A DNA stretch of 64,000 nucleotides, taken from assembly GCA_965248075.1 (NCBI GenBank), contig CBDFIL010000003.1, positions 558,001 through 622,000 of the forward strand, given 5' to 3'. Source of the stretch: VXNE01 sp965248075 (GTDB lineage Bacteria > Pseudomonadota > Gammaproteobacteria > Pseudomonadales > Azotimanducaceae). Under the pieces are notes generated by a model, which saw only the letters and a list, made by a program, of their open reading frames with translations, had not been told where the DNA came from and searched no databases. Numbering within the stretch: position 1 is the first letter of the stretch; each line of letters starts with the position of its first letter. This document shows positions 30,998 to 40,046 of the stretch, piece after piece. The translations under genes and the position numbers were made by a program.

Positions 30998-33900
30998 ATG
31001 GGGGGAGTCACCAGATCTCGCCGGACAGCATCGGCCCATCCCGCGGCAGCCCACCGGTGGATTCCGCGCGTGCGATGCCTGTGGTCGACCGCCCCTGCGG
31101 CGCTCGCGCTCTGCGCGGTCGCCGGCGCAGTGGCCGCCGAGGCGGAGACCGACACGGACGAGTCCACGTCCACGACAGACGTCGGACACCCCACGTTCCT
31201 GAGCCCCCACGCGCGCCCGCTGGCCATCCACGGCCCCTTCCTCTACGTCGCGAATACGCCGGCCAACACGGTCGACGTGATCGACACGGCCAGCCACACG
31301 GTCGTGGCCCGTATCCCGGTCGGCATCGATCCGGTCAGCGTCGCGGTGCGCCCGGACGGCAGCGAGGTCTGGGTCGCCAACCACATCTCGGACTCGGTCA
31401 GCGTCATCGACACGAACTCGGACAACGCCACCTATCGCCAGGTGATCGCGACCGTTCAGGACGTGGACTCCGACACGTTGGCGACCGACTTCGACGAACC
31501 CGTCGGCATCGCCTTCGCGAGTGACGCGAAAGCCTACGTCGCCCTGTCCCCCTCGAACCGGATCGCGATCGTCGACGTGGCGACCCGGGCCGTGACCGGC
31601 CATCTCGACATCCGCGCCCAGGATCCCCGCGCGATCGCCGTGCGCGGCGACCGGCTCTACGTCACCGTCTTCGAGTCCAACAACCAGAGTCAGCTGTCCG
31701 GCTGCCTCGCGACCGGCATCGACGGCGACACCTGTACGTTCGATGCGGTGCAGCACGTCTTCACGAACAACAACGTCCTGTCCGCCGGCTACGACGCGGA
31801 CATCGTCAAGAACTCCCGGCTACCCGACCGCGACCTGTTCGTCTTCGACACGTCCACCGACGAATCCGTGGATACCGTCACCGGGGTCGGCACGCTGCTC
31901 TACGGCCTGACCGTCGACAGCGAGGGCAACGTGTTCGTCGCGCAGACTGACGCCCGCAACGCAGAGAACGGCCGCGCCGGCACGGAAGGCCACGGCCTGG
32001 ACGAGATGGAGAACCGGGCGTTCCTCAACCAGATCACCCGCGTGGCGTGCTCGTCCAGCGGCTGCTCGGACCCGGAGTACTTCGATCTCGAACCGTTGCC
32101 ACCCGAGCACCCGGAGGAGGGCATGGCGCTGGCCACGCCGTTCGGGATCCGGATCAGCGACGACGACTCGACACTGGTGGTCACCGCCGCGGGGTCCGAC
32201 CAGGTGTTCACCGTCGATGCCGACACCGGGGCTGTCCTCGGCCGGGTGTCCGTGGACGCCGTCCCGCGCGGCGTCGCCCTGGTTTCGGATTCCGACGGCG
32301 CTCCGAGCGAAGCCTGGGTGCTGAACGCCGTGGCCAACACGGTATCGCTGGTGGACGTGTCCTCGACCGACCGCCCGAGCCTGACGGCCACGATCACCCT
32401 GGAGGATCCCACGGACGCCGGGATCAGGCAGGGACGCATCGCCTTCAACGATGCCGACGCGTCCTCGACGGGCACGTTCTCCTGCGAGAGCTGCCACCCG
32501 GACGGGCACACCGATCAACTCACCTGGGTCCTCGCGACGCCCGTCTGCGACGTGGCGGGGTGCACCCAGATTCCGCCCCGGCTGACGATGCCGGTCCGCG
32601 GCCTGCGCAACACGGCGCCCTACCACTGGGACGGCATCCCCGGCGATCCCTACGGGGGGCGCAACACTTCGTCCATCAACGCCGATGTCGAGCCGAACTG
32701 CAGCATCGACGATCCCCTGAGCTGCACCAGGCACCTGGTGGACGGCAGCATGGCGACGACGATGTGCGACCAGGGCGACTGCGCCACCAACGACGAGGAC
32801 AAGGCGGGGCTGCTCGACGCCGAGGACCGCGACGCGCTGGCGCGTTTCCTCCTCAGCGTGCCCTACCCGCCGGCGCCCGAACGTCCGGTCGACAACGTGC
32901 TGACGGCCGCGGCGAGGGACGGCTTCTTCGAGTTCAGCTTCATCAACGACAGCGGCAAGACGACCGGCGCCCAGACCTGCGGCTCCTGCCACCTGCCACC
33001 GTTCCTGGTGAGCACCAACACGCCCGGCACCGGCATGGACGCCCCGACCTGGCGCGGCGCCTACGACCGCTGGATGATGCTCCCCCAGGGCCGTCTCAAC
33101 ATCATCGACCTGATGACCATCGTGCGGATGGACGACACCTTCCCCGAGCGGGACATGTGGATCCTGGCGGGGGCGTCCTCCGACATCTGGCAGATGGTGC
33201 GCCAGGGCAGCACGGGGTTTCATGGCAGTTTCGCCCGGCAACTCACCCTGAATTCCGACACCGCCCAGGCATCCAAAACCGTGAAGATGCAGAACGCGCT
33301 GCAGCGCGCGGCGACCGACGGCGCGATCGTGCTGCGCGGGGCAGGCGCGGTGTTACGCAGGGAAGGCGCGCCGGCGGACGAGGCAAGTACCGTCAAGCCG
33401 GTTTCCATGGCGTATCGCAACGGCCGCTACGAAGCGCTCACGGGCAGCGGCGTCTGGGGCAGCCACAAGCTGCGGCAACGCGCCGGAGCCGGCGAGATGG
33501 TCGTCACCCTCACGGCGCACGCCGGGGCGGGCGTCGGCGTCGACCACGAGCAGCCCGCGCTGTGGCCCGTCGCGGCCATCGAGGCGCAGACCCGCAACGT
33601 GGACATCCCCTTCCTCTCCGACACGTCCTCGCTACGCTTCAACGCAAGACATATCGACGCGGATGCCTCCATCTTCGTCGACGGCAGCAAGGTCGACGGC
33701 ACGCTCAGCTGCGAGGTCGGCACCCTGCCGGACTGCGACGACGAGATCTTCCTGGCGGAGCTGACCGACAACCCGGAGTCCGGCGGCCTTCACTTCCTGC
33801 AGCTGCAGAACCCGCTCGGGCTCTTCAGCAACGACATGATGTTTTTCTCCGAGCAGACCACGCATCCGGCGCGGTCCGGCAACCTGATCGCCAGCGGCGG

Positions 33901-34333
33901 GGCGTTCACGGCCGGGCAGTTCGACAACAACTGGAACACCGTCGAACTGGTCACGAGTTCCATCGGCGAGCGGGACGGTGCGGTGTACGTGGCCGTCGAC
34001 AACCCGCACGACGATCCCTGGAGAGCCCAGATCAGCCACCCGGTGCTGGTCCTCGCCGACCAGCAGTACACCCTCTGCTACCGGGCGCGCTCGCAGGGCA
34101 GTGCGCGCTTCATCACCGCCTACGTGGACACCAACCTCGACGACTACCGTAACCTCAGCAGCGGTCAGCATCGCGCGAACCTGTCGCTGTCCTGGCAGTC
34201 GTTCAGCCATACGTTCACCAGCGGGGAGACAGACCTCAAGGCGCGCGTGGCGTTCGACTTCGCCCAGAGCGCACTGGACGTGTGGATCGACGACATCGGG
34301 CTCTACGAGGGCGCCTCCTGCGGGACCCCGTAG
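30998..34333 (+). CDS. Large secreted YVTN-propeller / di-haem cytochrome / CBM-like fusion
   Basis: About 1111 residues from ATG 30998 (GTG 30983 also possible). A signal-like segment (TAPAALALCAVAGAVAA) is followed by YVTN-type propeller repeats (GPFLYVANTPANTVDVIDTA, SEVWVANHISDSVSVIDT, SNRIAIVDVATRAVTGHLDI, DDSTLVVTAAGSDQVFTVDA). Two haem-c sites follow: C496-E-S-C-H500 and C661-G-S-C-H665. Between them, RGLRNTAPYHWDGIPGDPYG is typical of MauG/di-haem peroxidase-like proteins. The last 150 residues form a beta-sandwich resembling CBM4/9 modules (WNTVELVTSS, QQYTLCYRAR, WIDDIGLYEG). An exported redox protein that may bind a polymer; reaction unknown. The stop codon TAG lies in the flanking BIME. 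Confidence 0.75.
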   Translation: MGGVTRSRRTASAHPAAAHRWIPRVRCLWSTAPAALALCAVAGAVAAEAETDTDESTSTTDVGHPTFLSPHARPLAIHGPFLYVANTPANTVDVIDTASHTVVARIPVGIDPVSVAVRPDGSEVWVANHISDSVSVIDTNSDNATYRQVIATVQDVDSDTLATDFDEPVGIAFASDAKAYVALSPSNRIAIVDVATRAVTGHLDIRAQDPRAIAVRGDRLYVTVFESNNQSQLSGCLATGIDGDTCTFDAVQHVFTNNNVLSAGYDADIVKNSRLPDRDLFVFDTSTDESVDTVTGVGTLLYGLTVDSEGNVFVAQTDARNAENGRAGTEGHGLDEMENRAFLNQITRVACSSSGCSDPEYFDLEPLPPEHPEEGMALATPFGIRISDDDSTLVVTAAGSDQVFTVDADTGAVLGRVSVDAVPRGVALVSDSDGAPSEAWVLNAVANTVSLVDVSSTDRPSLTATITLEDPTDAGIRQGRIAFNDADASSTGTFSCESCHPDGHTDQLTWVLATPVCDVAGCTQIPPRLTMPVRGLRNTAPYHWDGIPGDPYGGRNTSSINADVEPNCSIDDPLSCTRHLVDGSMATTMCDQGDCATNDEDKAGLLDAEDRDALARFLLSVPYPPAPERPVDNVLTAAARDGFFEFSFINDSGKTTGAQTCGSCHLPPFLVSTNTPGTGMDAPTWRGAYDRWMMLPQGRLNIIDLMTIVRMDDTFPERDMWILAGASSDIWQMVRQGSTGFHGSFARQLTLNSDTAQASKTVKMQNALQRAATDGAIVLRGAGAVLRREGAPADEASTVKPVSMAYRNGRYEALTGSGVWGSHKLRQRAGAGEMVVTLTAHAGAGVGVDHEQPALWPVAAIEAQTRNVDIPFLSDTSSLRFNARHIDADASIFVDGSKVDGTLSCEVGTLPDCDDEIFLAELTDNPESGGLHFLQLQNPLGLFSNDMMFFSEQTTHPARSGNLIASGGAFTAGQFDNNWNTVELVTSSIGERDGAVYVAVDNPHDDPWRAQISHPVLVLADQQYTLCYRARSQGSARFITAYVDTNLDDYRNLSSGQHRANLSLSWQSFSHTFTSGETDLKARVAFDFAQSALDVWIDDIGLYEGASCGTP

Positions 34334-34415
34334 GGGCGACCCTTCGGACCATATATGCGGTCGCCCGGGGATGTAGCTGAATTCGGGAACGGGACGCCAC
34401 AAGGGCGTCCCCTAC
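34330..34415. repeat. BIME between convergent genes; supplies both stop codons
   Basis: It runs from GTAGGGGCGACC to GGGCGTCCCCTAC, with hairpins GGGACGCC/GGCGTCCC-type and GGGCGACC/GGTCGCCC-type, matching the heads at 38998 and 42151 in reverse. The TAG of the left GTAG ends the cytochrome gene and the TAG of the right one ends the MFS gene. Confidence 0.8.
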
Positions 34416-35641
34416 ACCCGGATGCGCCACACCACCGGGCGGGTGACCAGGATCAGCACCGTCACCGCCAGCAGCACCAGCGCGAGCGCGGGGAACAGCA
34501 CTTCGAGCGTGATCCACTGCCCGAGCGCCGCCAGCGGCAGCGTGACGATCTGCGCCAGGCCCATGTTGAGATTGAGCACGCTCATCACCCGCCCGCGAAA
34601 CTCGCCGGCGGCGATCAACTGGATCAACGCGGTGCCGGCCACCTGCGCGCCCACCATCGCGACGCCGAGGCCGAAGTTGCCGATCACGGCGTTCGCCACC
34701 GTATGGCCCCCGCCAAAGACGAGAAACGAGAGTCCGAAGCCGACGGCCGAGACGCCCACGATCAGGCCCTTGCGCTCGTAGCGGGAGAACCGGGCCAGCA
34801 ACCCGGACGCCAGCAGCGCGCCCAGACCCCACGTCGCAGCGACCAGCCCGAATTCCCGCACGGGCACGCCGACCACGGTGGTGATCCACGTCGGCCCGAG
34901 ATTCGCGACCGCCGGAAAGCCGAGCCCCGTCATCGCGATCAGCAGCACCACCACCCACAGGATGACGGGCTCGCGGCGCGTATAGACCAGCCCCGCCCAA
35001 ACGTCCCGCAACGCGACCCGCATACCGAGGGCCGCCACGGAGACCCGCGGCGTGCGATGGCGCATGAGCGCGAGGCTGGCCACCAGCGCGATGTGCCCAC
35101 AGGAACCGACGAGGTACCCCACACCGGGCCCGAACGCATCGACCACGTAGCCGGTGGCGATGATCGCGACCGGCAACGCAATCTGCCCGCCGGCGGCATT
35201 GAGCGCGATGCCGGCCGTCGTCAACTGACGTCCGACGAGGTCCGGGACGATGGCCTGTCGCGTCGGCATGTCGATCGACATCAGGGCCGATGAGCAGAAC
35301 AGCAACGCGTAGAACAGTGTGAGCTCCGCGCCGTCCGCGCTGCCGACGATCATCAGCACGCCGGTCGCCACATTGACCGCCAGGGCGCCGAGTTGCGTCG
35401 CGATGAGCAGTCGCCGCCGGTCGAAGCGGTCGGCGAGCGCGCCGCCGTAGAGGCCAAACACCAGCATGCCCGCGCCGCGCACCGCCGCGATCAGGCCAAT
35501 CAGGAGAATGCGCACGTCCTCTTCGGCGCTCAGCTGGATCCAGATGATCTGGGCCAGGAACTGGAAGGGGCTCAACGCCTGTCCGATCAGGAGCCCGAGG
35601 AACAGCAGGCGGAAGTCGCGCAGCGCCAGCGGGGCGAACAT
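34412..35641 (-). CDS. MFS transporter, EntS/MFS_3-like
   Basis: A 409-residue, 12-helix transporter starting MFAPLALRDFRLLFLGLLIG. Motif A-like segment YGGALADRFDRRRLLI, then MSIDMPTRQAIVPDLVGR and RFSRYERKGLIVGVS in the second half. MFS_3 members export siderophores, drugs or unknown small molecules. Convergent with the cytochrome gene; the stop is provided by a REP end. Confidence 0.85.
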   Translation of the reverse strand: MFAPLALRDFRLLFLGLLIGQALSPFQFLAQIIWIQLSAEEDVRILLIGLIAAVRGAGMLVFGLYGGALADRFDRRRLLIATQLGALAVNVATGVLMIVGSADGAELTLFYALLFCSSALMSIDMPTRQAIVPDLVGRQLTTAGIALNAAGGQIALPVAIIATGYVVDAFGPGVGYLVGSCGHIALVASLALMRHRTPRVSVAALGMRVALRDVWAGLVYTRREPVILWVVVLLIAMTGLGFPAVANLGPTWITTVVGVPVREFGLVAATWGLGALLASGLLARFSRYERKGLIVGVSAVGFGLSFLVFGGGHTVANAVIGNFGLGVAMVGAQVAGTALIQLIAAGEFRGRVMSVLNLNMGLAQIVTLPLAALGQWITLEVLFPALALVLLAVTVLILVTRPVVWRIRV

Positions 35642-35808
35642 GCCGTGGGGCCGGGGCGCGCTACCGCGGGCCGGCGGCCCGTCCTGGAGGCCGGACGGAG
35701 GCTGCGCCGGGGAGCTCAGCGGACGCCCCCGAGCGCGTTACGGATTCGCATCACGCGGGGAACTGCGCCAGCTTCTCGGCCTCATCCGCAATGACGTACT
35801 GCAGTGCG

Positions 35809-36711
35809 TCAGGCGAGGAGCGGCGTCATCTTCTCCGCCGCGTCTGCATAGAGGAACTGCAGTCCGTCGGCAAACATCGGCGCAATCACGGTGAAGTGGT
35901 CGCGGTCCGCGTAGAGCTGGGTCTTGAGCGCCAACGACGGGTACCGGCGCAGCCGCAGGTTCTCCGCCAGGAACACCGAACGGCTGACGAGGCGCGACGC
36001 GGCCATCTCGAAGTTGTTCACCTCGCCGGCGCCGGCTCCGACGAACACGCGCGCCGGCAGGTCGTCGTGGGATGCGGCGTACTCCGCCTCCATTTCCAGC
36101 GTCTGCGGGTGCGTGCCGCTGCCGATAAGATAGCGCGCGAAGCCGCCCGGGCGGGCAAACAGCGCGTACCCTGTAAAGTAGCCGCCCGACGAATGACCCA
36201 TCAACGCGTGATCGCCGTTCATGCGGTAGCGCTCCGTCAGCTCGGGACGCAACTGTTCGATGAGGAAGTCCAGGAATCTGTCGCCCTTGAAGTCCGCGGA
36301 CATTTCGGTGAAGCCACTGCCGGCGCCCGCGGCGAGGATGCTCTCGGCCAACTCGTCGTCCCCGAAAATGGACCCGGCGGGGTGCAGGTCGTATTCCCGC
36401 TTGGCGAAGCCCGCCATGCCCTGGTCGGCGGAGTGACCGACGCTGACGACGATCATCTCGGGCATCCGCTGGCCGAGGTTGTAGATGTCGACGATACCGG
36501 CGACCAGCCTGTGCATCATGATGCCGTCCATGGCCCAGAGCACCGGATACGAGCGCTCCGGAGACACGGAGTGGGACGGTGGCAACGTCACCAGTACCTC
36601 GTGGTCGTAGTCATAGCCCTCGGCGCGGAACGACAGCGGCGGTTCGCTGGACATCGCGTACGGCACGTCGCTGCCCTCCATCAGCTTCGAGAGTTCAACT
36701 TCGTCGCTCAT
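35809..36711 (-). CDS. Esterase of the EstD/Fes-IroE-type alpha/beta hydrolase fold
   Basis: A 300-residue protein from ATG 36711, chosen for the GGGGAAG site just upstream; the frame stays open 26 codons further. The pattern is that of putative esterases (COG2819): YDYDHEVLVTLPPS, YPVLWAMDG, EMIVVSVGHS, a nucleophile in ALMGHSSGGYFTGYAL, and a catalytic His in DRDHFTVIAP. No signal peptide, so cytoplasmic. Siderophore-ester cleavage is one known role in the family and would fit the MFS_3 neighbour, but this is a guess. Confidence 0.8.
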   Translation of the reverse strand: MSDEVELSKLMEGSDVPYAMSSEPPLSFRAEGYDYDHEVLVTLPPSHSVSPERSYPVLWAMDGIMMHRLVAGIVDIYNLGQRMPEMIVVSVGHSADQGMAGFAKREYDLHPAGSIFGDDELAESILAAGAGSGFTEMSADFKGDRFLDFLIEQLRPELTERYRMNGDHALMGHSSGGYFTGYALFARPGGFARYLIGSGTHPQTLEMEAEYAASHDDLPARVFVGAGAGEVNNFEMAASRLVSRSVFLAENLRLRRYPSLALKTQLYADRDHFTVIAPMFADGLQFLYADAAEKMTPLLA

Positions 36712-36797
36712 GAGCTTCCCCGGGTTGGTTGCGTGGGGTCGACTACGGTGCGTGCAGGGCGTATTGATGTCAATCGCGCCGGGGCCCACGGCCGCGC

Positions 36798-38009
36798 ATG
36801 AGCGCGCACGCCGACCCCGACGTACGCCGCGTTCTCGTGTGGATGTGCGTACTCATCGCCGTCAACCAACTCGGTTTCGGCGCCGTGATTCCCGTGCTGC
36901 CGCTGTACGCGCAATCCTTCGGCGTCTCCCAGGCCGCCATCGGCGCGACCGTCGCCGTCTACGGGTTGGCGCGCGTGCTGCTCAGCGTGCCGACGGGGCG
37001 CGTCGCCGATTGGCTCGGTCGGCGTAGCGCGCTGGCCATCGGCGGAGGCGTTTCCGCCATCGGCAACCTGTGGTGCGCGGTCGCCGCGAGCTACGCCGAA
37101 CTGGTGCTCGCGCGGTTCGTCGCCGGCGCCGGTGCCGGCATCGTGCTGACCGCCGGCATGATCGTGCTCGCGGACATCACGCGGGCCGCGACCCGCGGGC
37201 GCACCATGGCGATCTACCAGGGCGTGTTCCTGTTCGCGGTCGGCATCGGGCCGCTCCCCGGCGGCTACCTGGCGGAGCGGTTCGGGCTGGACGTTCCCTT
37301 CCTGGTGTACGGCATCGCGAGCACCGTAGTAACCGCCATCGCGTGGTTCGGCGTTGCCGAGACGCGCCACATCGGCGCCGCCGAGCGTGGGGCGCAGGCC
37401 ACGATCGCTCCGCTACGCGACCAGCTGCGCGCGCTTGCGCGCAATACCGGGTTTCTGCTCGCATGCCTCACCAGCCTGGTCGGAGCCGCGGCGCGCACCG
37501 GTGCGCTCTTCAGCATCGTTCCGGTGCTGGCCCGGGAGCGCCTGGCGCTGTCGGCCACGAGCATTGGCCTGGGTTTCGCACTCGGCAGCATCGTCGGGCT
37601 GGCCTTCGCCTACCCGTCGGGTGCGGTGGCGGATCGCTTCGGACGCAAGGCCGTCATCGTGCCGGCGACCGTACTGACCGGCATCTCCATGCTGTCCTTC
37701 AGCATCGCGTCGGACTACGCCTGGTTCCTGCTCGCCTGCACCGTCTGGGGCGGCGCCAGCGCCGCCGGCGGTGCCGCGCCGGCGGCCTATGCGGCGGATT
37801 CCGCGCCGCCGGGCGCGAACGCGGCGGCCATGAGTTCCTACCGCACGCTGAGCGACATCGGCTACGTCGTCGGGCCCATCCTGCTCGGCTGGCTCGGCGA
37901 CTGGCAGGGACTCGACGCGCCGCTCTGGACGTCCGCCTTCGGACTCATTGCGATCGCCGTCCTGTTCGCGCTCCTGGCGCCGGAGACGCACCGGCGTAGC
38001 GCCGCATGA
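36798..38009 (+). CDS. MFS transporter, DHA1 drug-exporter-like
   Basis: A 403-residue, 12-helix transporter starting MSAHADPDVRRVLVWMCVLI. Motif A is VPTGRVADWLGRRSALAIGG and its repeat is PSGAVADRFGRKAVIVPA. GIGPLPGGYLAERFG carries the antiporter-type motif C region. A proton-driven exporter is expected; substrate unknown. Its last 65 nt overlap the 3' end of the convergent NUDIX gene. Confidence 0.87.
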   Translation: MSAHADPDVRRVLVWMCVLIAVNQLGFGAVIPVLPLYAQSFGVSQAAIGATVAVYGLARVLLSVPTGRVADWLGRRSALAIGGGVSAIGNLWCAVAASYAELVLARFVAGAGAGIVLTAGMIVLADITRAATRGRTMAIYQGVFLFAVGIGPLPGGYLAERFGLDVPFLVYGIASTVVTAIAWFGVAETRHIGAAERGAQATIAPLRDQLRALARNTGFLLACLTSLVGAAARTGALFSIVPVLARERLALSATSIGLGFALGSIVGLAFAYPSGAVADRFGRKAVIVPATVLTGISMLSFSIASDYAWFLLACTVWGGASAAGGAAPAAYAADSAPPGANAAAMSSYRTLSDIGYVVGPILLGWLGDWQGLDAPLWTSAFGLIAIAVLFALLAPETHRRSAA

Positions 38010-38529
38010 ACTTGCGCGCCATGCGCAGGACGGACTCTTCCGGCGTGACGTGCGACAGTTCGTCGATGTCGATCCACGCGAGATCCACGGACTCCGGGCC
38101 GACCCGGAAGCGGTCCGATCCGACGGCCTGGAAGGCAAAGCGTACGTCGTAGTGCAGGTGCGCCGGGTCCGCGCCACGGGACGGAAAGGTGTGGATGTCG
38201 ACATCGAGCACCGCGCCGTCCAGCGGTCGGACGGTGAGGCCCGACTCCTCTTCCGCTTCCCGATGGGCCACGGCCAGGGTGTCCGTGTCGCCGTCGCTGT
38301 GACCGCCGAGCTGCAGCCATCTGCCGAGTTTGCGGTGGTGCGTAAGCAGGACGCGCACCGCGCTCTCGTCCACCACCCAGGCAGAGCCGGTGACGTGGCC
38401 GTCGTCGAAACAGTCGCGCTCGAAACAGCGGGGCTGGCGCAGCAGGAAGCGCTGCAGCCGGGCCGCATCGGCCTCGTCCGGATAGCGCCGACGGTACGTA
38501 TCGATCAGGTCGTGGAGCAATGCCGTCAT
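37945..38529 (-). CDS. NUDIX hydrolase
   Basis: A 194-residue protein from ATG 38529. The NUDIX box is GGHSDGDTDTLAVAHREAEE followed by ESGL, matching G-x5-x-x7-R-E-x2-E-E-x-G-[LV] apart from the first glutamate. Family enzymes cleave nucleoside diphosphate-linked substrates with Mg2+. The N-terminal region (LLHDLIDTYRRRYPDEADAA) is typical of a common uncharacterised subgroup. The 3' end overlaps the MFS gene on the other strand by 65 nt. Confidence 0.85.
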   Translation of the reverse strand: MTALLHDLIDTYRRRYPDEADAARLQRFLLRQPRCFERDCFDDGHVTGSAWVVDESAVRVLLTHHRKLGRWLQLGGHSDGDTDTLAVAHREAEEESGLTVRPLDGAVLDVDIHTFPSRGADPAHLHYDVRFAFQAVGSDRFRVGPESVDLAWIDIDELSHVTPEESVLRMARKFMRRYAGASPAPGARTGRRSQ

Positions 38530-38590
38530 GCCCCCCTCATGCCGCCCCCCATGCCACCCCCCATGCCACCCTTCATGCCACCCTTCATGC
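38527..38590. repeat. Short tandem repeat of CATGCCACCCC-type units
   Basis: About six imperfect 12-nt units (CATGCCACCCCC, CATGCCACCCTT and variants) directly upstream of the NUDIX start, including its CAT. It would lie in the 5' leader of the NUDIX mRNA and could be slippage-prone. Confidence 0.75.
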
Positions 38591-38659
38591 CGCTGGGCTT
38601 CGCTTCCGGCTCCGCGCCTTGCTATTCTGCGCGGCGGACACGGACGAGGACCATATCCG

Positions 38660-38941
38660 ATGATCGCACTGTTGGCGCGCCTGAACGTGGCGTCGGGGAA
38701 AGAAGAAGAGTTCGAGACCGTCATGCTCGGGCTCGCGGCACAGGTGCGAGCGAACGAGCCGGGCAACCAGCTCTACACGCTCGTCAAGGACGACGAAGGC
38801 TACGCGGTGATGGAGCTGTACACCGACGAGGCCGCACTCGCGGCTCATGGCGCCAGCGATCACTTCAAGGCCGCCGGGCCCAAGTTCGCCGGCCTGATGG
38901 CGGGACGGCCGGACATCAAGCGGTTCGAAGTGGTCGGGTAG
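38660..38941 (+). CDS. ABM-domain putative quinol monooxygenase
   Basis: A 93-residue single-domain protein: MIALLARLNVASGKEEEFET, ANEPGNQLYTLVKDDEGYAV, MELYTDEAALAAHGASDHFK, PDIKRFEVVG. This is the ABM (antibiotic biosynthesis monooxygenase) fold seen in YgiN-like proteins, with the conserved E-x-Y and H-x-x-S-x-H-F segment. They act as small cofactor-free oxygenases or dimeric scaffolds; the exact role is unknown. Divergent from the NUDIX gene. Confidence 0.85.
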   Translation: MIALLARLNVASGKEEEFETVMLGLAAQVRANEPGNQLYTLVKDDEGYAVMELYTDEAALAAHGASDHFKAAGPKFAGLMAGRPDIKRFEVVG

Positions 38942-38997
38942 GCCCCCGCGACCGCCTTGGCAAGGGCGTCCGGCTCTCCGGCCGGAGCGGGGCGATG

Positions 38998-39050
38998 TCG
39001 AACACACGCACATCCCGGGCGACCACAAGGGTCGCCCCTTTCATGGAACA
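38998..39050. repeat. Half of a REP pair left of the IS66 element
   Basis: CGAACACACGCACATCCCGGGCG... GGGTCGCCCCTTTCATGG matches the second half of the head of composite copy C (42181 onward) on the other side of the IS. Confidence 0.65.
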
Positions 39051-39129
39051 TAAACGTAAGCCATTGATTTAACTGGGTCACGAAAAGCCTCCGCGAGCCG
39101 CTGGCGCGCGTCGCCCCACCCATGTTCCT

Positions 39130-39155
39130 GTAAGCGTTCGGTCGAGTCGTGACGG
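39130..39155 (+). repeat. IS66 left terminal inverted repeat
   Basis: It begins GTAAGCGTTCGGTCGAG and ends CGTGACGG. The reverse complement of 42064-42089 is identical over the 26 bp. Confidence 0.9.
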
Positions 39156-39164
39156 TTGCAGATT

Positions 39165-40046
39165 CTACCGATTGAGGATGCGCTTCCAGTCCTTGCGCAG
39201 GGGTCGGAGCCAGATGTCCTTTTTTGGCTTGTCGTAGCGGTTGTTGGTGTCGTAGCGCCCGCGCCCTTGGGTCGGGCCGACGCGGATCCAGCCGGAGGCG
39301 CGGTAAACGGCACCGGTGTAGCGTGGCGTTTCGACGAAGGTCTCGATCAGCACCGGGTTGTTGCCGTAGCGCGCCGTCCAGTCGCCGGGCAGGCGCTGGC
39401 GGACGCGGGCGAGGATGTGCGAGCCGAGGTTGGGGATGTGGATCCAGGGCAGGATCAGGAAGCGCGGGTTGTCGACGACGAGCGGCAGGTTCTTCTCGCG
39501 CATCTGCCGCGACCAGCCGATGAAGCGGTCGCGCGGGGCGAGGGTCCAGGCGGCGGTGGAGAAGCCGAGCATGGCCAGCGGCGTGCCGTCGTGGGCGTGC
39601 ACGGCGTAGCGCATCTGGGCGCCGACCAGGGTGGTGTAACCGAGGTAGTGGTAGCGGGCGACGAACTCGTTCCAGAGCTTGCCCTCGCGGCCGTAGCCGA
39701 CGATCGGTCGCAGGCTGAGCGGGCGGACCGCCGGCAGCGTGTCGGGCGGCGGCAGCAGCGGCGGTTCGGTGTCCGGTCCGAAGGTTGCGGGGCGGCGCGG
39801 TGGGCGCGGCCATTTCGGCGGCGGCAGTTCGATCCGCCCGTCTTTGTGCATGGCCAGCATGACGACACGGGCCATCATGTCCTTGAGCCCGCCGTCGGCC
39901 TTGAACCAGCCGATGCGGCGGCAGAACTCCTTGGACAGGGCGTGGCGGTTGAGCGCCGGCGGGCTGGCGATCAGCGCGCGCAAGAGCGCCATCTCGTCGG
40001 CGCTGAAGTCGCGCCCGTGGTAGCGGCACTCGACGCTACCCGTCAT
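39165..40046 (-). CDS. DUF4338 / DruA-like protein carried by the IS
   Basis: A 293-residue protein whose ATG overlaps the TnpC stop (ATGA). The pattern fits DUF4338: CRYHGRDFSADEMALLRALI, ALSKEFCRRIGWFKADGGLK, LWNEFVARYHYLGYTTLVGA, LAMLGFSTAAWTLAPRDRFI, NNPVLIETFVETPRYTGAVY, RASGWIRVGPTQGRG. DruA of the Druantia anti-phage system belongs to this family, and such genes are known alongside IS66 transposases. Whether it acts in transposition, in defence or in neither is not known. It ends 10 nt inside the left inverted repeat. Confidence 0.82.
   Translation of the reverse strand: MTGSVECRYHGRDFSADEMALLRALIASPPALNRHALSKEFCRRIGWFKADGGLKDMMARVVMLAMHKDGRIELPPPKWPRPPRRPATFGPDTEPPLLPPPDTLPAVRPLSLRPIVGYGREGKLWNEFVARYHYLGYTTLVGAQMRYAVHAHDGTPLAMLGFSTAAWTLAPRDRFIGWSRQMREKNLPLVVDNPRFLILPWIHIPNLGSHILARVRQRLPGDWTARYGNNPVLIETFVETPRYTGAVYRASGWIRVGPTQGRGRYDTNNRYDKPKKDIWLRPLRKDWKRILNR

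Noticed and set aside
30380..31756. A 458-codon minus-strand frame
   Set aside because: Antisense to the FAD oxidoreductase and propeller genes, with typical shadow composition.
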